From NCBI RefSeq assembly GCF_002105155.1, contig NW_019028983.1:62001-126000 (forward strand): 64,000 nt of DNA. The letters are read 5' to 3'. The stretch is from Lobosporangium transversale. Its lineage: Eukaryota; Mortierellomycota; Mortierellomycetes; Mortierellales; Mortierellaceae. The translations under genes were made by a program, and so were the position numbers. Below are positions 44,505-56,801 of this stretch, one piece after another. The notes under the pieces were generated by a model that did no database searches, had not been told where the DNA came from, and was given only the letters and a program-made list of their open reading frames with translations. How positions within the stretch are numbered: position 1 is the first letter of the stretch; each line of letters starts with the position of its first letter.

Positions 44505-46661
44505 ATGCCAACCACACGAGCAAAACGCACGACTTTCCCCGATGATTCCTTGACCTCATTAATACCCAATCAACGACAGACGACACGCAGAACACAAAAA
44601 ACAATGGCCGCAAAAGAAAATGACCTCCATGGCGGTCGCGATGAACCTGAAGTAGTAGAAGCAGGTCCTGCGGCTGTCCATGATCTCACACCAGATTCAG
44701 AATCACTTAAGGTCTCGCCATCACAGACTACAACAAGCACCCGGGCAACTCGAGCGGCACGGCGGGGAGGCAAGGACAGAGCACGAGTGTCTACAACTGC
44801 AGACCTGTCAATGGCAGATACGACAACCGCGGCAACAGATGAGGTTGAAAAACCTCGTTGGCAACGATTTGATACAATAGTCATCCCTGACCGCACTCTA
44901 CGCTCTTCAAAGCCTTTGACCAAAGGAAAACCTGGGGTAGACAACTGGGACCAACAGGCCGTGTCCTCTGATACCCAGCTGGATACAGTGTCGTCCGTAG
45001 TACCATTACACGATACCAAAACAACCATCAGGGATAATTGGCAGGATAACGACAAGGGTCATCGTCATTGGGACGAAAAAAATGATGAAGACAACTCCTC
45101 ATTGTTCTCAAGATTGTCGCTCACACCCCCACCCCCACCATTATTGTTTGACTTGGAGGATGAAATAGGGACGTCAGAGAAAATTGACAACAAAGTTACT
45201 CAATGGGTCCCTTCGGTCTTTAGCAGCTCCTTGCCCACATCTACACACTCTGGTCGCAACGTGCCAGGTCTGACTCTCGCAGACTTGGAACCACTTGAGT
45301 CTGGGCACAATAGCAATAACAACATCAATAACAATGCTCACCAGCTAATGAACATCGACCCAGAATCCGAAGCTTTATGTGATAAAGATGCAGAGAAAGA
45401 GGATGATCCTTTTGGGTTCGCAAAAGTGGATCGATTGCTCCAGCGGAGAGACGGCATTCAATCAAAGCTTCTTACCATCAACGAGAGAGATACCACAACA
45501 TCTGGAAATGCGATGAAGCAGAGTAATGAAGAACCTTTGCAGAATCGCAACAATATTAATAGCGATGGTTTTATTTATAGGCTTAAGCAGAGCGCCGTGG
45601 ACAGAACCGCAACTAAGAAAAGAGGCTACACAAAAGACAAGATCGATATTAAGGGTAAAGGAAAGGCTGTAGATCAACCCGATCTTTCTATGATATCGAC
45701 TGCTTCCTATAGCTACGGAAGCGATATCTCTGATGCTATGAACAAAGATATTCAAATGGCCTGCCAGCTGAGTTTAGGCTTGGATGTCACTCAAGATGAA
45801 GGATGTTCCTACAAAACAGAAAGGATGACATTGTCGAGCGAAGCTACTTCTGTACGGGACAACCAGGATCTACAAAATAAAATGCCTGGATGGACTTCTG
45901 TGTCGCCTATAAATCCAAGCTCACCAATCGAGCAACTTGAAGATAAGGAAAGCAGTGACAACATTAATAGAAAGGATCTTGGAACGTCCGTACCAGCGCC
46001 ATCCACACCAAAGAAGGTTAAAAACAAAATCTTCATGCCGCTAGACATCTCGTCGAGCCCTGAGTTATCACCATTTATAATGGAAAGCTCTCCCCCGAGA
46101 AAGCCTGAAGCAGGAGCACCTTCTTCTTTGGAACCGTCCTCTGTACCTGTCAAAGGAGCGCGACCACAGCAAAGAACAAAAACTTTCTTATTGACAGAGC
46201 AGCTCGAAGCGATGCTGCCGCGCCCTAGAAGGAAGCAGAAAGCAAATTCTTGGCGATCTACTCGTAATAAGAGCGATCATAAGATGGATTCAGAGGATGA
46301 AGCGTCTTCGTCTGAAGAGCCATCGTCTGGAGCAGAAGAAAAAGCGGCGCCACGCCGTGGTATTCCAACTAAGCGAGCTACAGCCTTATCAACACGTCTA
46401 GCCAGTGCGCCTAACAAGAAGCGCCGAGTACAGGCAGAGTCGGAGACGTCTACGTCCATCGCAAAACGTAATCAGCATCCTTCAAAGTCTTCAGCCGCTT
46501 CAATGACGATGAACTTGAAAGATAGCAAAGGAAAAGAGAAAGGAAAGCAAGCGAAAAAAGACAAGGGTGGATGGACCGAATCGCAAATCAAGACACAGCA
46601 AGATCGGATCAAGTACTTTCAACAATTGGATAATTTTGAACTTGAGGTGGAGACATATTGA
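44505..46661 (+). CDS. Large disordered protein, candidate Sororin-like cohesin regulator
   Basis: Single exon, 718 residues from the ATG at 44505. An upstream in-frame ATG at 44388 would add a hydrophobic segment encoded in promoter-like CT-rich DNA, so I reject it. The protein is mostly disordered, basic and Ser/Thr-rich with many SP/TP sites. Three landmarks are visible: a KEN box at residues 37-39 (AAKENDL), an FGF motif at 303-305 (DDPFGFAKVD), and a C-terminal end DRIKYFQQLDNFELEVETY. In animal Sororin the KEN box drives APC/C-Cdh1 degradation, FGF contacts Pds5/cohesin, and a conserved C-terminal segment is required for function. A UIM-like IQMACQLSLGLD also lies at about residue 418. 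The assignment is inference from motifs; the protein may be something else. Confidence 0.45.
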   Translation: MPTTRAKRTTFPDDSLTSLIPNQRQTTRRTQKTMAAKENDLHGGRDEPEVVEAGPAAVHDLTPDSESLKVSPSQTTTSTRATRAARRGGKDRARVSTTADLSMADTTTAATDEVEKPRWQRFDTIVIPDRTLRSSKPLTKGKPGVDNWDQQAVSSDTQLDTVSSVVPLHDTKTTIRDNWQDNDKGHRHWDEKNDEDNSSLFSRLSLTPPPPPLLFDLEDEIGTSEKIDNKVTQWVPSVFSSSLPTSTHSGRNVPGLTLADLEPLESGHNSNNNINNNAHQLMNIDPESEALCDKDAEKEDDPFGFAKVDRLLQRRDGIQSKLLTINERDTTTSGNAMKQSNEEPLQNRNNINSDGFIYRLKQSAVDRTATKKRGYTKDKIDIKGKGKAVDQPDLSMISTASYSYGSDISDAMNKDIQMACQLSLGLDVTQDEGCSYKTERMTLSSEATSVRDNQDLQNKMPGWTSVSPINPSSPIEQLEDKESSDNINRKDLGTSVPAPSTPKKVKNKIFMPLDISSSPELSPFIMESSPPRKPEAGAPSSLEPSSVPVKGARPQQRTKTFLLTEQLEAMLPRPRRKQKANSWRSTRNKSDHKMDSEDEASSSEEPSSGAEEKAAPRRGIPTKRATALSTRLASAPNKKRRVQAESETSTSIAKRNQHPSKSSAASMTMNLKDSKGKEKGKQAKKDKGGWTESQIKTQQDRIKYFQQLDNFELEVETY

Positions 46662-46775
46662 GAGCAAAATAAACATGTTCACCATTTGTATATATTAAAA
46701 TCAGCGCTTTTTTTTTTTTTTTTTTTTTTTTTTACACTTGGTGACCTTCATTATATGTATTATTTAATTTGTTGT

Positions 46776-47592
46776 CTAACTCTGTTCAAGTTCAACCAAG
46801 GTTCCATGACAATCCTTAGGGTGCAGGAACACGACAGGTTTGCCATGAGCGCCAATTTTTGGAACAGGATTCAAGGCCTTGATACCCTTTGCCATCAAAT
46901 CATTCACAGCCTTGGTGACATCATCGACCTCGATGCAAATATGATGGATACCTCCAGATTTGTTCTTATTGAGAAATCCCTGGATGGGAGAGCTCTCACC
47001 GTATGGATGAAGAAGCTCAATCTTTGTATTGCCCAACTCTACAAAGACTGTGTAAACGCCGTGCTCAGGTAGTGGCTAAGAAAGATTAGAAAAAGAAAAG
47101 ACATGCGGTAAGTAAGTTTGCAAAGAAGAAGAGAAAGAGTATGAGAGAAAAAGAGAAAAAGAGAAAGAATGTCGAAGTCGGAGCTGCTTACCACTTTCTC
47201 GCTAACTTTTGCACCCATCAAGTCGCGATAAAAAGCTGTAGACTGATCAATATCTGGAACAGCAATAGCAACATGATTCAAACGGCCAAGAGTCCAAAGT
47301 GGGGAAGTCTAAAAAAAAAAAAAAAAAAAAAAAAGAGGGCATGTTATTTGGTGTTGCTTGTCAATGTCATGTCGGGTCACTTGAACATTTGAACATTTGA
47401 ACTGATTCTTTTTATTTCTCTTCAAAGTGGCAAAATAAACTTGCAGAGGTTGTGGTTTGGATGCGATGAAGTATAAATGCAAAAAAAAAAAAAAAAAAAA
47501 AAAAAGGTGGATACCTTGGGAATGCCAGTCGAGAGAGCGCGTTTGGCAATACTCTGGACAGGGGATGCACGAGTAATGAATGAGCGGAGCAT
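46776..47592 (-). CDS. MCEE: Methylmalonyl-CoA epimerase, mitochondrial
   Basis: Interconverts (S)- and (R)-methylmalonyl-CoA between propionyl-CoA carboxylase and the B12-dependent mutase. Exons 47592-47515, 47308-47192 and 47075-46776 join in phase for 164 residues. The first exon encodes a basic, Ser-rich mitochondrial presequence (MLRSFITRASPVQSIAKRAL). The glyoxalase/VOC fold follows, with metal ligands visible in GRLNHVAIAVPD, GGIHHICIEVDD and GTLVELEQS, and the substrate-pocket segments YRDLMGAKVSEKV and HPYGESSPIQGFL. The size and the metal-binding His/His/Glu pattern fit epimerases rather than glyoxalase I. It converges on the Sororin-like gene, with 114 bp between stop codons. Confidence 0.92.
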
Positions 47593-47962
47593 GATGTTGG
47601 AAGAGAGTGAAGGATGTTGAGTAGAGTGTAGGAGGAAGGATTTTTTTAATGAGCGAAAGTGAACAATAAAATTTTCTTCCCACGAGGACCGGAACCGACT
47701 GTGATCGCATAGTTTGTGTTCAAATAAAAAAAAATTTACCTATTAGACATAGACAGAGGATAAAACCCTTTTTCTGTAACTTTTGTGTACCTGTTTTTAT
47801 TCGTTTTATATTATACACTGTTTAGAAGAATAAAGCACTGTTTTTTGCTCGCAGAAAGAATGATTATGAAAATGAAAATAAAAAGATACTAAATTATGGT
47901 TCTAAAATGAGGATGGGTGGATTAAAGGATGAAGAAAAAAAAAGAAAGAGTAGGAGGGGAGC
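47593..47962. other. Intergenic between PMA1 3' end and MCEE promoter
   Basis: AT-rich. It should contain the MCEE promoter and the PMA1 3' UTR (gaataaagc near 47828 on the plus strand is not a signal for a minus-strand gene). Nothing else is seen. Confidence 0.5.
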
Positions 47963-50900
47963 TTAATGTGATGGACCTGCAGCACCACCGGCACCTAAAG
48001 CATTCGAGACTTGAGCAGCCTGGATGGTGCTGAAGCGACGCATCTCGTGTGTAGAAATGCCCAAGGACTTGCCATCGGCCGTAAGAGGACCACCAACCGA
48101 GTTCTTGCGTGAGAAGTTGCGAGGCTGGTTGGTGTAGCGGTCGAAGTGAGAGGAGTAGAAGGAGCGAGTCGAGCGTGTACGGGCCAACTGGAGTTCCTGC
48201 TGGTTCTCCTGTACGGACTTGAGAGTAGGCTTGAAGAGGCGCTGAAGACCAAACTTGATCAAGTCCAAGGGGAAGTACCAGACAATGTTCCAGACCCAGA
48301 CAGCAGCAGCCCAACCCCAACCACATCCCTGGATTTGGGTGAAACCCCAGTTAGCATAGACAGCGATCAAAGTAGCAATGATTTGGGCAAAGATGAAAGC
48401 AAGCAGTAAGATCGCTGAGGGACGCTCGATGAAAGAGACGCCTTGAGAACGAGTGACAAAAATCAAGGCTTGAGAAAGAATCGAAACCTGCAGGTAGATG
48501 ATAGAGTGCAGCTTCCATTGGTTTGAGTTGTCAAAGGAATCGAGACCCATGTTCGAAAAGAAGCTAGTGTGGTAGGCAACAGCGAAGAAGGCCAAGGTCG
48601 AAGCAGTGAGGTAAATACCATAGACAATGGCAGAAGTGAAAATCTCCTTGAGGTCCCAGTGGTTGGGGTACTGCGAAGGCATGACACGATCCTTAGAGAT
48701 GGTCAAGATGGTTCCGTCGTTCAAGATGGCCAAGATCAGGATCATGAAAGGAGGGAAATCGAATTTCCAGGCGAAGCACATGATAGAGAAGGTAAGGACA
48801 ACACGAATGGTGATCGAACAAGTGTAGGCAGAATAGTTGCGCATGCGCTGGAAAATTTGACGGGATCCCAAGATGGCATCAATAATAACTGAGAGACCAG
48901 GCTCAGTCAAGACGATATCGGCAGCAGAGCGAGCAGCATCAGAGGCATCAGCGACAGCAATACCGACGTTGGCCTTGGCAAGAGCAGGAGCGTCGTTGAC
49001 ACCATCACCAGTCATGGCAGTGAAGTGACCCAAGTTCTGAAGACGAGCCACGATATCATACTTGTGCTCGGGATAGACTCCAGCAAAACCATCAGCCTCA
49101 AGAACAAGCTCATCAACAGTGTTCGACTTGACGTTATCATCAGCTGGAGGACCATCACGAAGAACCGAGGCGTTGAACATATGGTCACCCAAGTTAAGAC
49201 GACGACCAGTCTCCTTGGCAATAGCGAGCTGGTCACCAGTAATCATCTTGACTTGGACACCTAAGGCCTGGGCGCGATCAATGGTTTCCTTGGTGTCGTG
49301 ACGAGGAGGATCGTAGATGGGCAAGAGACCAATGAGAGTGAAACCAGTACCAGGAGCATCCTTAGTACCTCCGGGGACACTCTCCATAGCGACAGCAAGA
49401 GCACGAAGACCACGGCGAGCAAACTCATCGACATCAGCATGCATCTGAGCAACTAACGCCTCAGTCTTGTCGCGAGTGCAGAGGTCGAGAATGATGGAAG
49501 ACATACCCTTAGAGACACGATGAACAGTATTATCAGAGAGACGGCGATAGGTGATCTCAGTACGCTTGTCAGTAGGGTTGAAGGGAATAAAGTCTAACTG
49601 CTCAATTCCAGCACGGGCGAGCGTAGGATCGGGCAGAGACTTGACAACGCAGGTATCGATAGCGTCCTGATTTTCAACACGAGAGGCATAGGCAGAGTAG
49701 AGAATGATATCCTCCACAGAGACATTGGAATAGGTCTTGACGTTGGCCATATCGATGGTAAGCTCGTTCAAGGTCAATGTACCGGTCTTGTCAGAGCAGA
49801 GGATGGTGACACCAGCCAATTCCTCAATAGCGGACATGCGGGTGACAATGGCTTTGTGTTCGGCAAGCTGACGAGCACCGATAGCAAGGGTGACGGACAG
49901 AACAGTGGGCATGGCAATGGGAATACCACCAATGAGCAAGACAAGAACGTTGTTGATACCACGACGATAATCGTATTTGAAGGCAGCATACATGACAATG
50001 ACCTCGATGACCAAGAAAATAGCAATTGACACAATACAGAAACGACCGATGCGACCAAGAACGATCTGCAAGTGTCCAACATCATCACCAGCCATCTGAA
50101 CAAGCTTGGCAGCACGACCGAAGAAGGTGTTGGAACCAGTACCGATGACGACGGCCTCACCTTCACCTTGCTTAACAGTAGAACCAGAAAAGATCTCATC
50201 GCCGTTCTTCTTGTTGGCGGGCAAAGATTCACCAGTCAAGGCGGCCTGATCGATAGAGACGTTGACAGCCTCGATAAGGCGAGCATCCGCAGGAACGATA
50301 TCACCAAGCTTAATTGAGATCACATCACCAGGAACCAAGTTGGCAGCCTCCAATGTAGCCCACTGACCATCACGCTTGACCTTGGCCTGAGGGGCCAAGG
50401 AAGCCATCAAGGCCTTAACGGCGTTTCCAGCTTGACGTTCCTCAATATAACCAATAGTGGCGTTGGCAATCAACAACAGAACAATACCGACAAAGTCTTG
50501 CCAGTCTGGGGGCTCACCACCACCGTTGGAAAGTACAATGGCGACAAGGGCAGCAGCTTCCATGACCCTGCAGTATTAAAGAAAAATTTGGATCAGAAAC
50601 ATGTGTGAGAAAAAAAATAAATAAATATGGGAGTTAAACAAAAGCAATCGAGAAAAAACTTACCAAGAGAGTGGGTTCCACATGAAGGATAAGAATTGCA
50701 TAATAGGATTGACCTCCTTTTGCTCGAGGCGATTGTGACCGAACTAGATTTCATTGAGAAGGCGGAAGAATACAGAAAATTGCTATCAGTTGATTTCCCC
50801 TTTCTGCAAGGCCAACGATTGATTTTGTCCATGGCAGAGAATTTCAGAGCACAAACACAAACAGAAGGGTCTGTGGTAACACGAGCTGAATTTGTCTCCA

Positions 50901-51168
50901 CCCTCGCAATCATGATCATTGTAATTACCTTTTTGAGACGAGTATCTGCTTCTGCAGAAGTCAAACCAATTTCGCTGGTCTTGAGCAATTGGAAGATGTT
51001 ATCTGTCTCCATAGTTGACATGTCAAACTTCTCCTTGTTGTACAAGTCCTCGACGTCGATCGTGGCGACGTTGACATCGATGGTGACAGAAGAAGCCTTG
51101 GTGCCAGAGGGGGTATTCTGGCCCTCCGTCTGCTCCTTGGCAGAGGTAACGGCACGATTGGATGCCAT
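47963..51168 (-). CDS. PMA1: Plasma-membrane H+-ATPase, P3A type (Pma1)
   Basis: Pumps protons out at the expense of ATP and sets the plasma-membrane potential that drives nutrient uptake. Exons 51168-50929, 50743-50664 and 50567-47963 join in phase for 974 residues. Signature motifs are all intact: [10 protein letters not shown] (actuator), the phosphorylation site [36 protein letters not shown], and the hinge [18 protein letters not shown]. Hydrophobic helices are placed as in ten-helix P3A pumps (for example [44 protein letters not shown]). The C-terminal regulatory tail is Ser/Arg-rich ([13 protein letters not shown]) with plausible kinase sites and ends GPSH. The codon bias towards G/C-ending codons is stronger than in neighbouring genes, as expected of a highly expressed gene. 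Confidence 0.97.
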
Positions 51169-54100
51169 TTTTTTTTTAATATGGATGTTTTGATTTTAGG
51201 GGAGTGGTTGAAGTGGTAGTTCACAAAGAGTGAGTGATTATTTTTAAATAAGTCAAGATAGGCAACGTTGTTGAGGATAAAAGTAGAGTGGGGAGGTCGT
51301 GAAGAAAAGAGAGAGAAAAGAGCCCAGCACGAGGGTAGAGAAGCGTTGTGGAGATTAAGGGAGAGAAGGAGTGAAGAGAGTATCAGTAAGGAATTGGAAA
51401 GATTAGATGACGATGAAGAAAAAAAAAGAAAGAAAAAGTGCGGATGGGGGGCCTTTTTAAATGGATGTGCCAGGCAGGGATTTATCAATACAAAAAAGAT
51501 CCTAGCCAATTGCGAATTAATGAATGATGATGCACAAGCACGGAAAAATGAGGTTGAGCAAAATGATTAGGTGACAGAGCGTGCATGGAGAAATGGTAAA
51601 ATTAATCAATTCAATAGAATAGTCAATATGTTTCTCTATTGAAATTGAAAATTCCTCACATCACTTTGTAGTGTAAAAGAGGGAAAAAAAAGGGCCAAAG
51701 GTCTGTCTCAAACCTTTACTCTAGTTTCTCTGGCCTAAAATTGCTATTGTCTATTGTCTTTTAATCTATTCAATTCAATTCGCTATGATTCTCTTTCTTT
51801 TTTTTTTTTACATGTCTCATATAGACCATTCTGACAGTTGGTCCATTCTGCTGTTTTGTTATCCGCAATGGTCGACGTGCAAAATGAATGGATGATTTGT
51901 TTATTTTTTTCCAAGGCTAAACGGGAGAATAGGCTAAATCTATAACGGTGTACAGTATATACTTTTAATAATAACCCTGATCAATTTTTATATAATACGT
52001 TTGCTTATTTACAAAGATAGCGAATTAAAATGGCAAAGATTTACACATTTGGACAGCAGAATTGTCGCTCAGCAATCTGTAAAACAATTTCCCTCATCTA
52101 AAAAAAATAAACAATGAGCGCATTTTGTAGTCCATGTGAACTCTATTCCTCATCTGTGCATGCACTGTCCTGGATAACTTTTCCATTGTGCCTCTCCTCA
52201 CCTCGATTCAGGGTAAATAATACTTCGACTTGCCTCTTATCCTTCAACGGTTCCCTGTGAATCAGACGGAAACATGTTGATAGTCTGGTAGATCAAGGAG
52301 AGTAAGGAGTAAGGAAATTTGGTGGATCTTTTAGGTGCACTGATCTATCACATCATTTTCTGAGACATCTCTCGAGCGATACGAGCATGTAAAATGAAAA
52401 ATCGCTCACCAGTTTTTCCACGTTGCTTTTCTCCGGACAGTTTCCCATCCAGGCACCTATCATGAATAACATTACTCAGGAACAATGAGTTGTGTCCTAC
52501 CCATTCATTCATTCGTTTGGTTTCTTTTTTAATACTTTTATCCTCTTTAAATGTTGTATAAGGACGTACCAGCGAACCAAGGCTACAAGATTAACCTCGA
52601 TAACAATTTTTTTTTAAATAGAAAAAGCTGTAATAAACTATACAGATATATATACCATATCCGATATGCTTATACCAGCTCGATCTCCGATCCTTTTTGT
52701 TTTTTATTTTTATTTTTTTTTTTATTTGACTTGAAGCTTCAGTCTGTTATCGTTGAGAATCATCTCTATCTGCTTCTACCTCGCTCTGTAGACATAGACA
52801 GTCGTAAAAAAAAGCCAACAAAAAGACAATTTACAAATCCTGATCTGCCACTTTAGTAACCACTAGATAGCGATAGCAATGCGTATCACCTTGTTGCGTT
52901 GAACATTGCGAATATTAAATGTCCGCTTTTTTTTTTTTTTTTTTTTTTTCCAAAAAAACCTCCCGTATCATTGGCTTCTCCATTGATCCAACCCACTTTG
53001 ATATGGAGACTACACAATAGCGCAGTGGAATGTTAGGATCTACGCAACCTGATGATTCTTCCCTAGTTGCATACACGATTAAACACATGTTGGTGACTAA
53101 TACCCCTGGAACGAATGCATACGTGTGTTGAAATAAACAGGACAAATAGACATCATAAACTACTTACTACTAGGGTAAAGAGAAAAGCTCTCGAACATGC
53201 GTAGAAGCTATGCTGTGCCTGGATCAAGGTCATGAGGTCCTTGAAACTTCGATAGACGATATGGACCCGGGTAAAACATCGATACCTCTGCTAATGTATG
53301 CAGGGGAACATTGATGGATCTAATGAGCATTGGCTATCATAAGCGCACTATATGAATAGTCGACATGCTCATAGATCATCCCTCTTTTTTTTCTTTGACT
53401 TTGGGCCGTTGCAGATCAGGGTGCTTCCAATCCATACTCTTTTTATGATCTCTATCCCTCTGGTCCCTCTATTTTCGACTACAATTATATTTTTTTGTAC
53501 GTGGACCTATAGTATATATATATATTATGCTAGGGCTTTTAATGAAGTTTACAACAGTTGCTCACAGATCACCTGGATTTTTTTTTGAAAAAAAAAAAAA
53601 AAAAAAAAAAAGCGTGATGATGTATATATGTGAATTAAGATTTCCGGATTTGAGCTTTTTAAAGCGTTTATATATAATTATAAAATTATAAATTACACAA
53701 AGGAGATGCGCTATTTTTCAGGGCATTATGGCCAACCATTGGGTGAAAAAGGGCACTTTGAGGTACTGAAAAGTTGAGTAATGATGTTAAGATGGGCCAA
53801 TGGTCGAAGGAAAGGGGAAAAAGAGCGAGAATATCGCTTTTCACAAAACATATTCTTCCCTTCATGGCTTTGTTTTTCATGGGTCACTCACAAAGCGTTG
53901 GCATGAGGGTCCTTACATGATCGCGTGCTTGCTGACGGATGATCAGGAAAATAAAACCGCATTAGTAAATGATGAAGTTTCACGAATTATGGTCATCTTG
54001 TACATGTAGATCATAGAAAGAGATAATGAGGTATGGATTATTGTGTAGATCATAAAATGAATACAACGGACATGATATGAACCACAAACCGATCAATGGC

Positions 54101-55394
54101 TTGAACTTGGTATTCGAATTGATGCGGACACTGCCTCATGTCTATGACTCGCTTTTTGTACCCTTTCTTTGGGCTGTTAATATTAACAATAGTAATAATA
54201 TAGTAATAATAATAATTATAGTAATAGTCATAGTAATAATAATAGTAATAATAGTGAAAAGGCTAGACTGAGCATGGCAAGGGTTTTTCACGCTACCTTT
54301 GGGATGTGGAACCCATGAAGCTTTCAACAAAATGACAATTTTCTGTACAACCATGTCAATGGCCACGCGTAAATGATATTATTGTAATAACAGAGCGCGT
54401 TGTTTTGTTCATTGGCACGGACACCAATTTGTTTATTTGTTTGTTTGCGTTAATTCTGTTACACTTTATCTCTTTTAAGAGCTTTACTGTCGCATGCAGT
54501 CCACATATACACTCAAACATATCAAGGCATCAGGGGAAGATTTCCCAAGTTGGTTCTTTTGTTCCATCTATGCTTCCTTGACTTAATTGGTCCTGCAAAG
54601 CAATAAAATAACTATCATCACGAAGCAATTGAGAAAAAAAAAAAAAAACCTCAACTCTGAAAAGGACTCCATCTGAGGGATTATTCTATATATTGTCTCA
54701 TCTATTTTTCGAGAGTGCTCTCAAAAGAATCTCCACACGAGCTGCGACCCCACATCGATTCTTTATTAACGTTTTTATAATTTCCATATTATCCGTCTTC
54801 TGCAAATCTACGTCTCACATTCACTTACACATTCCACATGCATAAGGAAAAATGTGTATATACTGTATATATATACATATATATTAAGCTTCAATAAATT
54901 GAGCTTATTAATGTCACCATTTTCTTATTCCCTTAGGGTCCTTATTGATCTGCGTTTACAATAACAAAGCCAAAACTAAAATGTCTATAGAGATCTTGGA
55001 AGGTTTGTGAAACAGGAAAAAAAATTCCTAATCACTTTTTGGTGCCTGGGTTGAGTCGATTTCAGAAGACCATGCAATTAAAAAAATAAATAAAATCTTT
55101 GAAACCAACCTTTCTTTATAAGCGACCGGGGAATGAAGTTACCGTGCTAGTCTCCACTTCAATAATGTTATCATCTCTTTTACGAGTTGAGAAATGATTG
55201 GTATCATTTCTTTAGTTATGGCTATCGATAGGCTATCCAATGACGATTTTTTGTTACATGAATTAGATAAATGTTTATATATATCATATAATATATATAT
55301 ATCCAGTACTATTTAAAATTGCATTGATCGTTTCGCGACATGAATAAGAGGTTGAACAATTGGAAAGCAGTTACTCCGCTCTAGGCACTCCCTA

Positions 55395-55399
<5 letters not shown>

Positions 55400-55434
<35 letters not shown>

Positions 55435-55437
55435 ATA
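55400..55437. repeat. (TA)n microsatellite
   Basis: A run of about 15 TA/AT dinucleotides followed by (taata)n. Confidence 0.8.
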
Positions 55438-56029
55438 TAATAGCCGACTTAAATGACTCTAAAAGGAAAAAAATAAAATAAAATAAAATAACTGGGTGAT
55501 TGACATGGCCAATTTTTCCAGATCAGTTCTCACTCTTCTCGTCTTCTCGGATGGAGGAATGAAAGATTAAAAAAAAGGGGGTTCAAAGTGTTGAACGTCT
55601 ATAAGAGTTGAGAGCAGATTCATTTAAAAAAAAAAATAAAACAATAAAAAATCTCCTTTAAAATGATAAGAAAAGTGCTATGCAATGTCTCATTCTAATA
55701 ATTCATCAATGTGCCAGTAAATAGAATTGATAATTGATAAATTGAGAGGCTTTTTTAAAAATAAAAATAAAAAATAACGCATTCTCTTTTATCTATCACT
55801 CAGATTAAAAGCGCTGGTGATTGCCCGACCCTTAAATTGCTTGGTAATGTCCAACTATGAGACCATAGAAAACGTTATCCTGAAAAAATCAATCAAACGA
55901 ACCCAATATATCTATTGTTCCCGAGTCGATGCGACATACCATGATCAAAAGCGATTTAATCTGAGGATGTCATACATTAAGCTTTCTTCTTCTATTTCCT
56001 ACTATTCTATACATGAGAGCTATTACGCC

Positions 56030-56250
56030 ATGTGTAATATATACCTTTGTTATTGTGTACGTGCTTGCAAGGTTGTAGATGAGAAAACGTCTCGAGATCA
56101 TCCACCAGATCGTGTGGACATTCTCGTACGCCAAGGCAGCGCTGTTCGTAATGATAGACAGGGCTTTTGGCGGATCGAAGCCTTTTTTTCTCGCCTAATT
56201 CCGAAGTGCTGGTGCTCCCATTGTCGAGGGGCTTCTTTTCAGTGCTGTAA
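56030..56250 (-). other. Orphan open patch, possible exon remnant
   Basis: On the minus strand a frame runs from about 56250 to a stop near 56013 and reads, in part, SAKSPVYHYEQRCLGVRECP and DLVDDLETFSHLQPC. The plus strand is also open here. Base composition is much richer in G/C than the flanks. I recognise no family and no start codon, so it may be an exon remnant or unrelated. Confidence 0.25.
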
Positions 56251-56675
56251 GGGGTGATAGTTGGTATGCAGGAGTAGATAGAAGGGTGACGAGCAATAGT
56301 ATCAGATGGTGGATGGAAGTAGCAGAAACAAGATGTAGATTCACATATATATTAATACAACAAGTGTTTATTCAGTTTTTTATATCGATGAACATAAATC
56401 TTGTATTGATGCTCATACATTTTTTAGGAAAGAATCAAATACATGTTTCCTTTCTATGCAAGATAGGAATGTTCAAGCGCCTAACAAATCAACTGTATGC
56501 GCGATGGGTCAAAAATATTCTTGAAAAAAAAAGGGCCACGTGAATTTTAACGTACAAGAACCTTTGTACATGAATGAGAGTCCTCGCCAAACTCGTCGAC
56601 TAATATTTTTTAAATAGTGCCTCTGAATTGATTCAGTGGCTTATTGTCCGAAATGGAAAATATAGGCTCGTCACT

Positions 56676-56801
56676 AGGCTCGTCACCAGCCTGAGGACGA
56701 AGCGCACGTGTGTTTACACGTGCTGCAAGGCAAGCGTGCCTAAAAAGGCAACTGGTGGCTTGCTCTTGCAGATGCTTCTCTCTCAGGCTGGTGACGAGCC
56801 T
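56676..56801. other. 19-bp perfect inverted repeat enclosing a second hairpin
   Basis: AGGCTCGTCACCAGCCTGA (56676-56694) is the exact reverse complement of 56783-56801. Inside, GCACGTGTGTTTACACGTGC at about 56704-56723 forms a second stem, and GCAAGC/GCTTGC a third. This could be a structured RNA or a small foldback element. A partial extra copy of the arm's first 10 bases (ggctcgtcac) lies just upstream at 56665-56674. Confidence 0.5.

Noticed and set aside
53800..54009. Frame with RWHEGPYMIA resembling the end of a retroviral-type integrase
   Set aside because: Only a few residues match and nothing upstream or downstream supports a retroelement.
55575..55610. tRNA-like B-box match (gggggttcaaagtg)
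   Set aside because: No acceptor stem, anticodon arm or A-box at the right spacing. No tRNA gene was found anywhere in the window.
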